In this document: positions 56,353 to 64,000 of the stretch, piece by piece
Layout of the letters: the number at the start of each line of letters is the position of its first letter
How positions within the stretch are numbered: the stretch's first letter is position 1
Source of the DNA: Lasiosphaeris hirsuta
Taxonomy: Eukaryota; Ascomycota; Sordariomycetes; Sordariales; Lasiosphaeriaceae
Assembly: GCA_030549175.1 (NCBI GenBank)
Contig: JAUKUA010000006.1
Location: forward strand, 620,001-684,000
Length of the DNA stretch: 64,000 bases
Direction: 5' to 3'
Program-made: the position numbers and the translations under genes
Notes under the pieces: model-generated
Seen by the model: only the letters and a program-made list of their open reading frames with translations
The model's database searches: none
What the model was told of the DNA's origin: nothing

Positions 56353-57597
56353 ATGCCTTTCAACACAGAACTCACCCGCCGGCTCGGCATTACGGGTACG
56401 TATCCCTCGGTCTCGTGCTCGTTCCTGGGCAAATCACCAGTGACAAGAATATTTGTGTCATTGGGCTGACATGCTTTCTTTTGCGACCTAAAGTGCCCGT
56501 GGTGCAGGGTGGCATGCAAGTAAGTCTGGTGTCTGGCGTCTCAAAGCGGAATCCCGCGTTGTGGTGACATTGCGGCGACAGTCGGGCTAACGTGGCCGTC
56601 CTCGACAGCATGTCGGCTATGCCGGACTTGCCAGCGCCGTGTCCAATGCGGGCGGCTTGGGTATCTTGACGGCCCTCATTTGGCCCGATCCGGAGGGGCT
56701 CCGTCAGGAGATCCGCAAATGCAGAAAGATGACGTCCCGCCCGTTTGCCGTCAACATCACCCTCCTTCCTGCTCTCGTGCCCCCCAACTATGACGCTTAT
56801 GCTCAAGTTGTCATTGACGAGGGGGTCAACATTGTTGAGACGGCCGGGAATTCCCCCGGGCCTGTCATCTCCAAGCTGAAGAAAGCAGGGTGCATTGTCC
56901 TCCACAAGTGCACCACGATCCGTCACGCCCAGGCGGCAGTGAAGCTGGGTGTCGATTTCCTGAGCATCGATGGCTTTGAGTGTGCCGGGTATGTAGCGGC
57001 CACAGTACCGAGCAGTTTGCTCTTCCTCGCTAACAAAAATGCCTCTTGCGCAGCCACGTTGGTGAGTCGGATATCACAAACTTTATCCTCTTGAGTAAGG
57101 CGCGGCAGACCCTCGAGGTGCCCTTCATTGCATCCGGCGGCTTCGCCGATGGACAGGGGCTAGCCGCAGCACTATCACTTGGCGCTTGTGGCATCAACAT
57201 GGGAACACGTTTCCTATGCACCGTTGAGAGCCCTATTCACCAAAATATCAAGGAAGAAATTGTGCGTGCTCAGGAGACTGATACCACATTGGTCCTGCGG
57301 CGCTGGCGCAACACCACGCGCTTATACAAGAACAAGATCACCCAGCAGGCCCTAAAGGTTGAACAGGAGAGCACAACCGGCGAGTTCTCTGAAATTGCTC
57401 CGTTTGTTAGCGGAAAGCGCGGGCGCGAAGTGTTTCTGAACGGCGACCCGGAGCACGGCGTCTGGACAGCAGGACAAGTTATTGGTCTTATCCATGACAT
57501 TCCCACCTGCAAGGACCTTATCGAGCGTATTGAGAAGGAGGCCGAGGACACACTGAAAGAGAAGATTGCATTGATTGCACCATCATCAAAGTTATAG
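56353..57597 (+). CDS. Nitronate monooxygenase-like flavoprotein with C-terminal SKL
   Basis: TIM-barrel FMN enzyme of the 2-nitropropane dioxygenase/nitronate monooxygenase family, expected to oxidise alkyl nitronates. Exons: 56353-56395, 56494-56519 (26 bases), 56609-56988, 57054-57597 (330 aa; phases close). The start MPFNTELTRRLGIT-VPVVQGGMQ-HVGYAGLASAVSNAGGLG is typical. The catalytic/FMN region reads SIDGFECAGHVGE, followed by VPFIASGGFADGQGLAAALSLGA and INMGTRFL. The protein ends SSKL, a canonical PTS1 peroxisomal import signal. The neighbour downstream on the same strand is pex11. The natural substrate cannot be told; detoxification of nitro compounds such as propionate-3-nitronate is the usual inference. 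Confidence 0.92.
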
Positions 57598-58651
57598 CAC
57601 CAGATTCAGAATCGTAGCCCATGTGTAGATGTTCATTGTATTATTCCTCAGCTCACGAGCTTTGGACTTTCGAAAGCTCCATGCTTCCCCCGCATATAAA
57701 CAGCAAGTCGTGACTGAAGAGAACTGCTTACGGGAATTAAAATCTCGATACGGGCCGTTCCGATGCTGGGGAGGCCTAATGGAATTCCAAACATGCCCTT
57801 TAAAATACCAGAAATGACGTCGTGAATGTCCGCAATGAGCTCTGTTACATAAAGTCGCACGCTAGCAAGTAAACGAGGGGGGTGGGTTGGATTATATCAA
57901 GGCTCTCGAAAGGCTTTCTAGCAGCAAAAACAGCATCTTTCGCACTTTAAAGGAGGTATATTTGGGCCTTGGAAAGACCTCATGAAAAACCAAAGATGCC
58001 TGCCTCTCCTTATGCTACCAACGCTTCATCGGACTTGGGAAGGCCCTCTGAAATACCAACGATGCTTTTTCTTATGTTGGAAAGGCTTCATAGGGGCTTC
58101 AGTACCTCTCCTGTGAAGTGGGAGTGTCATGCGCTAACAAGCAAACCAGGGTTCGTGTAGGCCGAGGTCGGTAGTGGCGGCACCGTCACATCATCAAACC
58201 CTAACCCCCGATCTAGAGCTTCCCCAGACCCACTTTCCATCAGCCGATTGCTGACTGTGGGGTTTCCCCCTTTCGGCTCAAATCCAGCGGCTCAATGGCA
58301 CCCTCGCGCATTGAGAACCTCGGCATGTGCTACTGGAGCCGAGCGACGTCGGGTGGCTAAGCGCATCACCCCTTTGGCTTCATCTCCTTTCATTGACACC
58401 ACCCAGCGAGCGATACTTGTTTTTTTCTACCGTCTTTTACTGTTTCGCTTCACTAATATTCGGGAGCCTACAACTGCATCCAATTGATCCTCATCGACAC
58501 AAAGCAATCATCAGCTCATCCGGACTCGAAAAGGGAGAGAGATCAGAGAGCTTCCTCGCGACGACAAAGCCCGCACCCGTTTCTCCCGACAGCGCATCCG
58601 AATCCCACATACAAACCTCACATATAACACCGAAAGCCCCACGTAGCCACG
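57598..58651. other. Intergenic region with degenerate short repeats, nitronate monooxygenase / pex11
   Basis: No gene is supported. Its middle part holds imperfect repeats (57908-58095). The part near 58652 is C/T-rich and should contain the pex11 promoter and leader. Confidence 0.55.
57908..58095. repeat. Degenerate direct repeats
   Basis: Four related segments begin near 57908, 57971, 58038 and 58079 with GGAAAGGCYTC-like cores. The second and third copies share a longer match (GGAA.G.CC..., CCAA.GATGC, CTTATG) at a spacing of about 67 bases. Confidence 0.5.
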
Positions 58652-59416
58652 ATGGTTGCCGACGCCCTCGCCTACCACCCGGCTGTGGCGCACTACCTCA
58701 AGTTCGTCGCGACGACAGTTGGCCGTGACAAGCTACTGCGGACAGTGCAGTACTTTGCGCGCTTCTACGCCTGGTATTTACTGCGGACGAACCGGCCGCA
58801 GACGGCCGTCGCGCCGTGGGATGCGATCAAGAAGCAGTTTGGCCTCGTGCGCAAGGTGCTGCGCGCCGGCAAGAACATCGAGCACTTCAAGGCGGCGGCA
58901 GTCGCGGCCGACGCGAAGACGACCGACCCCGTCCTGCGGTACGCCGCGGTCGGCCGCCAGCTGGGCTATGCCGGATATCTGACCTTCGATTTGGCGACGC
59001 TGTTGGATACGCTGGGCGTGCGCAAGAGCAAGAGCACCAAGCGGTTTCAGCAGGAGGCATTCAGGTTCTGGGCGATCGGGCTGCTGTGCAGCGTCATTGC
59101 GCAGACCTATACGCTGTACCAGCTGAGGGTGCGCGAGACGAAGGTTGATCGGAAAGAGGGCGAGGGTGTGGTGGAGAGCAAGAGGATTGCTTTGTGAGTT
59201 TCAAACTGCCCCTTTGACATTGACGCATTTTGCTAACCCGGCATTTGATATAGGGACCGGGCTGCAAGCCGCCTGCAGCTAACTTCCGACCTTTGCGACC
59301 TGACCGTCCCCGTTTCTGCACTCGGCTGGGCTTCCCTTGACGACGGCTTTGTCGGCCTGTCGGGTACGCTCAGTAGTTTGATTGGTGTGTACAGTCAGTG
59401 GAAGAAGACGGCATAA
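58652..59416 (+). CDS. pex11: Peroxisomal membrane protein Pex11
   Basis: Peroxisomal membrane elongation factor that drives peroxisome proliferation. Exons: 58652-59193 and 59254-59416 (234 aa). Landmarks are an N-terminal amphipathic region HYLKFVATTVGRDKLLRTVQYFARFYAWYL, FGLVRKVLRAGKNIEHFKAAA, LGYAGYLTFDLATLLDTLGV and FRFWAIGLLCSVIAQTYTLYQL. The second exon supplies the conserved C-terminal end LTSDLCDLTVPVSALGW..GLSGTLSSLIGVYSQWK. Length and layout match fungal Pex11. It is co-oriented with the PTS1-tagged enzyme just upstream, an arrangement that may be chance. Confidence 0.97.
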
Positions 59417-61509
59417 ATGGCTGCGGGGAAAGACAATTTTCAGATGGGTTTCGCGGGGTATGCATCCGGGCCCGAGGTGGTATCATTGATGAAAAACATT
59501 TCTGTTGGCGACGGAGTGCGAGGTGTGCACGAGAAGAGAGTTGTTTTGATACCTTGGCTTTTGCGCTTGCGCCCATCTCATAATTATGTGTGGTCTTTCT
59601 TGTTTTTTTACCAGTGCAAGTGGTTTTAGTTGAAAATACTACGCAGCATGACCGCAGTTAGACTTGCTTGAATTCTAATGTTCTTTTTTTCTTCTTCCTT
59701 TTTTGGAAGGAGACGCCGATTTGGCAAGTCTCGCTCAGCTAAGTTGAATGCCAGCGGGCTCACTTGAATTACCAGCAGACCCCCGGGGCAGTTCCGGTCG
59801 AGCCCGGTCCCGTCTTGGCAACCTACCCCACCACCCCGCAGCCCGAAATCTGGAATTCTATTGCCGTGTGGCCCACTCATACGTCGGCCTGCCTAGGCTC
59901 CCGAGGGGCAACAAAAACAGACAGGACTACACACCACTACCTAACAAGTATCATTGGGAACGTAGGATTCCATCGCTTCGTGCTTTGACATTACGGGCTG
60001 GCCAGCGCTTAGCATCATCGTGGAATTTGGCTGTTGTGGTGCTCAATCGCTCAACCAGCTCGAATATCCCGTTCTCAGCGGGTCGACGAGATAAGGAATC
60101 AGTCACCCTTGAACGGGATACGCTACCGATCTGGCGGGAAGCCTCGGCACGTTGAGATCTCAGCCGGAGCTGATACTCGCAACTCGAAGTGTTGGTCTAA
60201 ATAGGAAAAGACACCGAAACGACTTCAACGCCTAGCAGGATTCAATATGGTCAGTATCACAGGACCTGGGCTTTGGTCAGCCTTCAGTCAACCCTGCACC
60301 AATTAATTCACATTGTTCAATTCCCAGGCTTTAGGCGTCGCAAACCAGCTCTTGAAGTCCGAGTTGTTACAATTGCGTTTGTCAATACATCATGCAGCTG
60401 CAGAGAGGGTCGTTGATTTGCTCATACAAAAAAATACTTCACTTGGCAGGCACCAATGGCAGTATTGATGATGTCAACCAATCTTGTGGAAGCAAGTCGC
60501 TAGTCTGAATGCGGCAGTGTATCGCCCCGCTTGATTCGCTAGCTAGGCCGTTCCTGACCCAACTGCCCTGGAGTCGCACAAACCCCGCGAGGCCTCAGGC
60601 CCGCTTGGCAGCTTCACCGCTTGCCGAGGCGACTTGAAGGAACCGGGAGCTCCATTGCGGTTCCAACCACGCACGCCACGCTGGATTCGTTCCTCCCATA
60701 TAGTTTGGAGGTGTGTAGAGCAGCCAGTAACGGCGGCAATGAAGCCAAAAGGAATCCTTGCTCGGACTTTGACTGCTTGGTAGGGGCTTATTAGAGGAAC
60801 TTTGCTGACCGCGTGCGCTTGCGCCTAGTACTGTCACCACACCCGCATGCGATAGCGGCGCCATAGCTTCTTTATCTGTGGCGGCGCTTGCTGGAATCCA
60901 GACTGCGTGCCAGTAAGGTGGAGGTGGCTCTTGCTGTCGCCGTCTGCGGTGCCTGCCGCGCAATGGCAGATTCAAGTTCCATTTGCTGTTGCCCAGTGCC
61001 TTCCGCTTTCTGAAACGTCGCTGAACTTGTTGACCTCCTGCTCCCTGCCCTTTGAGTTGCCCCGCTACCGCCGTGACCCTGTCCCTGAGGACTGCTGCCC
61101 ATGCTGCCCGCCGCTTGTCTCCAGGTCGCGGCGTCATCACACACACACACCTCACACACTTCCCTTTCTGTGCCCCACAAACACTATCTGGTAACTCTCG
61201 ATCTAGCAAGCCGGCCCCTTCTCGACCTCGCCTGACAAACGCCGGATCATAAGTGTCTACCCACCCAGCTGCAGCCACAAAGACGTCAGGAGAACCCAAG
61301 TTGCTTCGCTGCGTTTGCCCATTGCCAGCTGCCGACTCCGCGCCCCCCTCGAAACAGCAAATCGTATACTCTAATTGAAGCTCACGGGAACGCCAGCCAC
61401 CAGCCTCGGACGCCAGACAAATCCAGGGAGCCTCTCCGTTGTCAATTGACCCGGCACGGTATCCGCTTCGCAACATTTCCCCTTCCCTTCTTCAGTACGG
61501 TCAGCGACC
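59417..61509. other. Intergenic region upstream of the type III polyketide synthase
   Basis: About 2.1 kb. The minus-strand frame 61476-60595 (293 codons) is open but has no domain and overlaps the PKS promoter, so it is not called. No other gene is seen. Confidence 0.5.
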
Positions 61510-63025
61510 ATGGCTGCGTCGGCCGTTCCAGGAGAGCTGGGCCTCTCCATCGTGGGTCTGGGCACCCAGTACCCTCCTCATGCCCTCGAGACCAAGTCGG
61601 CGCTGAGCACGCTGAGCAAGCGCTTCTATCCAGACTCCCCAGCGTAGGAACCCTCCCCCCCCTCGATGAACTGTGTGCAACCTCCTGCTCTCCAGTCAGT
61701 TCCGGTGACCTGACGGCGGTGACAGCATGCAAAAGATTCTCGCCATCAACCGGTACACAGGCATAGACCAACGCTCCTCGATAGGCACGCCCGACCACCC
61801 GATTGTAAACCAGGCCGCAGCGCCGACCATTGCCGAGCTCCATCAGACCTTCATGTCGGACGGTGTACCCATGGCCGTTAGCGCGGCGCGCAAGGCGCTG
61901 GCCGAGGCGCGTGTCGAGCCCGCCCAGGTCACCCACATGGTATCAACAACATGCACCGACTCAGCCAACCCAGGCTACGACCACTATGTCGCCAAGGACC
62001 TCGGGCTCAGCTCGGGCGTCGAAAAAGTGCTGCTACACGGCGTCGGATGCAGTGGGGGGCTCGCGGCGCTACGGACGGCGGCTAACCTGTGTCTTGGCCA
62101 TGCTATGCGGGGGCGGCCGGCGCGGATTCTTGTTGTGGCGCTCGAGGTGAGCACCACTATGGTGCGCAGCGAGATGGACAGCATCAATGCGCTGCAGGAA
62201 ACACGTATCGGAGTTGCGCTCTTCAGCGACTGCGGCAGCGCCGTGGTGCTGAGCAACGGGGTAGGCGAGCAGGCCGAGCCGGTATACGAGCTGCTTGGGT
62301 GGGAGAACTGCGTGATTCCGGACACAGAAGATGACTTGGGCTTCGATGTCGACCCCGTCGGTTGGAAGGTGGTGCTGACACCGCGAGTGCCCAAATTGAC
62401 ACAGGCAGTCCTCGAGCCAGCTTACACGGCGCTGATGAGCAACCTGCCCTCGTTGCCTGCGGGGTACCGCCTGCCAGCCGACTTCGACTGGGCCATGCAC
62501 CCGGGTGGTGCCACAATCCTCACAGGCGCTGAGAAGGCCATGGCGATAACTCCCGAGCACATGCGCGCCAGCTACGACACGTACATCAACCACGGCAACA
62601 GCAGCTCAGCTACCGTCTTCAGCGTCCTCGACCGGCTACGGTCCAAGGAGATGGATGCCCTAGCACCCGCTGGCCGCGTCCGCGATTACATTGTTGGGTG
62701 CGCCTTTGGCCCGGGCATCACGGTGGAGATGTGCATGCTCAAGCGCAATCTCGCCGTGGCGAGCAGGATATCGGGCTTGCAGACACCACCCGAGACTGAA
62801 AGTGAGGCGAGTGGGCCGAGTGAGGACGGCGGGGACGACCGCGGAAGTGAATTCGATATCGTACCGGAGATCGAGGTTGCGGCGAAGTTGTCGGGTGGCG
62901 GGGAGCGGGTTGGCACAAGTCGAACAAGTCCAGATACAAATAAGAGCACTGTTGAAGGCCGGCTAGAAGCAGTTGAAAGTGATGCGTTTATAAGCGAAGC
63001 ATTGGAAGGTGTTGAGCTGGACTAG
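61510..63025 (+). CDS. Type III polyketide synthase (chalcone synthase-like)
   Basis: Homodimeric ketosynthase extending acyl-CoA starters with malonyl-CoA; fungal members usually make alkylresorcinols, resorcylic acids or pyrones. Exons: 61510-61643 and 61726-63025 (477 aa). The triad is visible: Cys153 in HGVGCSGGLA, His303 in WAMHPGG and Asn336 in NHGNSSS. His and Asn fall at the same numbers as in plant chalcone synthase. The family end motif GCAFGPGITVEMCML is present. About 85 residues follow it, acidic and Ser/Thr-rich (PPETESEASGPSEDGGDD onward), which plant enzymes lack. The donor is GTAGGA, and the junction gives PDSPA-MQKILAINRYTGID. No tailoring enzyme is adjacent within the window except a transporter at the right edge. 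Confidence 0.95.
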
Positions 63026-63554
63026 CGCATAGGACATTGAATTGCAGGTTTGGAACGTGTGGTAAGTCATTGTGGAAAGGATCCGGTAATGTTGGTTTTC
63101 GTTGTGGGTATTTCCGAATAGATACCAGGCTAGAGGATAGCCGTCGTTCTTGTCTTTTTTCTTGTTGCTTCATGCCACGCCTGCTGTCAAGCGGCCTGGG
63201 TTAAGACGGCGGGGGGTGGCGTTGTCATGTATATAGTGGGATGAAGAGAATATATCATTTACCATTTATCACGCATCAGAAGCTGATGTAAAATCGTTCA
63301 TTGGACGAATAGTGTAGTGGTATCATTACGAAGAGCTCCGCAGGCTCAAAGCTAGAAGCTAGTTAAAAATGTCATGTCATGCCAATGCCATACTAACGCT
63401 GATGTTGGTATCATTGTGACGCTTTCCAGGCTCATGACTTCAGGTCAATAAAAATTCCCCTCTTACGCCCCCGCTGAAAGAAAAATTGACACATCACCAC
63501 GTGAACCCCGTATGAGAGAAACACTGCCTTTCTACAATCGGGAGGACATCACAA
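63026..63554. other. Intergenic region with tRNA-like fragment, PKS / transporter
   Basis: Lies between convergent gene ends. Includes the tRNA-like segment and its imperfect copy at 63301-63456. Confidence 0.55.
63301..63456 (+). repeat. tRNA 5'-half-like segment and imperfect direct copy
   Basis: 63309-63330 reads ATAGTGTAGTGGTATCATTACG, very like the D-arm/A-box of fungal Asp or Gly tRNA, but no B-box or T-arm follows. A second, diverged copy (63404-63456) shares TGGTATCATT, AGGCTCA and the A-rich end with the first (63316-63370). This looks like a truncated tRNA-derived element that was duplicated. Confidence 0.4.
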
Positions 63555-64000
63555 TCACAAGCTGTCATGCTTCCCCTCCTCCTTGTTTTCGGTATCATCG
63601 CCCTTTGCTACCTCGAGCGACTCGAGTGTCTCTCCTTTCTTGAGGCCGAGCTGTCTAGTATCATAACCATTAGCCTCGAGGTATGCACGGAAGCGTGCAT
63701 CCTCGTGTGTGATAGTGTCCTGTCCAATCTGGGGGAGGCAGAATAGGACCAAGAAGGCGCTGAGGATGCACAAGCTGCTGGAAACCCAGAAGGGATACTG
63801 AGCGGAGAGGACCTCGGAGCCTCCTCCCGCGGCAATGATGTAGGGGAACACCCAAGTGCCGACGAAGGCGCCAATTTTGCCAACGGCGGCGGCGAGGCCG
63901 TAGTATTGGCCACGGACGCCTGTGGCACAGGTCTTGGCCGCAATCAGGCCAATATTGTTGCCGGGGCCAAGCTCTCCGAGTGACTGGAAGATGCCGTAAA
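63555..64000 (-). CDS. GIT-type MFS transporter, C-terminal part (partial)
   Basis: Only the last 147 codons are in the window; the gene continues past 64000. The visible part starts YGIFQSLGELGPGNNIGLIAAK, continues TGVRGQYYGLAAAVGKIGAFVG, then a membrane helix PFWVSSSLCILSAFLVLFCLP. It ends with a hydrophilic cytosolic tail (DARFRAYLEANGYDTRQLG, then Glu/Lys-rich to KHDSL). This matches the yeast Git1 glycerophosphoinositol/phosphate:H+ symporter group of the major facilitator superfamily. The substrate (glycerophosphodiester, phosphate or nicotinate-like) cannot be fixed from this end alone. Confidence 0.85.
   Translation of the reverse strand, partial: YGIFQSLGELGPGNNIGLIAAKTCATGVRGQYYGLAAAVGKIGAFVGTWVFPYIIAAGGGSEVLSAQYPFWVSSSLCILSAFLVLFCLPQIGQDTITHEDARFRAYLEANGYDTRQLGLKKGETLESLEVAKGDDTENKEEGKHDSL

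Noticed and set aside
60595..61476. 293-codon open frame on the minus strand upstream of the type III PKS
   Set aside because: No domain, odd composition, no splice partner, and it overlaps the PKS promoter and start. Long chance frames are common in GC-rich DNA.
61510..64000. Secondary-metabolite gene cluster around the type III PKS
   Set aside because: Only the PKS and one transporter end are visible; no tailoring enzyme or regulator lies within the window on the left side.

Overview
The window reads as a gene-dense stretch of a filamentous ascomycete nuclear genome, most likely a Sordariomycete (Sordariales-like). The evidence is spliced genes with short introns of about 50-110 bases (mostly GT..CTRAC..YAG), GC-rich codon use, long low-complexity acidic, Ser and Gln tracts, and a fungal gene set (TORC1 Tco89, PTS2 thiolase, type III polyketide synthase, GIT-type transporter). 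No rRNA gene, transposon, CRISPR array or virus-like gene was seen. I rebuilt 23 protein-coding genes exon by exon by reading splice sites and checking frame closure; family names come from motif recognition, not database searches.

Layout. 1-3298: nucleoporin Nup145/Nup98 (minus, cut by the left edge, with an apparent 1-base frameshift). 4936-6979: epsin. 8304-11818: MYST histone acetyltransferase with a PHD finger. 12596-13082: complex I MWFE/NDUFA1 subunit with a 4-base micro-exon. 13215-14426: Ncs6/Ctu1 tRNA thiolase, divergent from 14790-15937: ribosomal protein eL8. 17626-18525: beta-carbonic anhydrase. 19354-20961: ornithine cyclodeaminase/mu-crystallin-like protein. 21590-22059: small four-helix membrane protein with a GC-AG intron. 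22133-24003: Bfr2, divergent from 24379-25328: Ind1. 26497-27529: Spf30-like Tudor splicing factor. 28791-30722: Tco89, followed in the same frame by 188 Met-less codons. 31778-33171: peroxisomal thiolase. 34129-35304: fructose-1,6-bisphosphatase. 36753-38915: F-box protein. 39679-42068: coiled-coil membrane protein. 43534-45904: universal-stress-domain protein. 47379-48311: mitochondrial uS7m. 48312-56352: an 8 kb stretch with no gene I can support. 56353-57597: nitronate monooxygenase ending in a PTS1 tripeptide. 58652-59416: Pex11. 61510-63025: type III polyketide synthase. 63555-64000: C-terminal end of a GIT-type MFS transporter, cut by the right edge.

How the genes relate. Most are unrelated housekeeping genes in mixed orientation. 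Three themes recur: mitochondrial energy and translation (NDUFA1, Ind1, uS7m); peroxisome function (PTS2 thiolase, PTS1 nitronate monooxygenase beside Pex11); and translation capacity and growth control (Ncs6/eL8 sharing one short promoter, Bfr2, Tco89). I saw no convincing new multi-gene system. The most notable signals concern gene expression: a 4-base exon, two introns that seem to need GC donors, a Met-less open frame after the Tco89 stop, a frameshift in Nup145, tRNA-like remnants, and a large non-coding interval.
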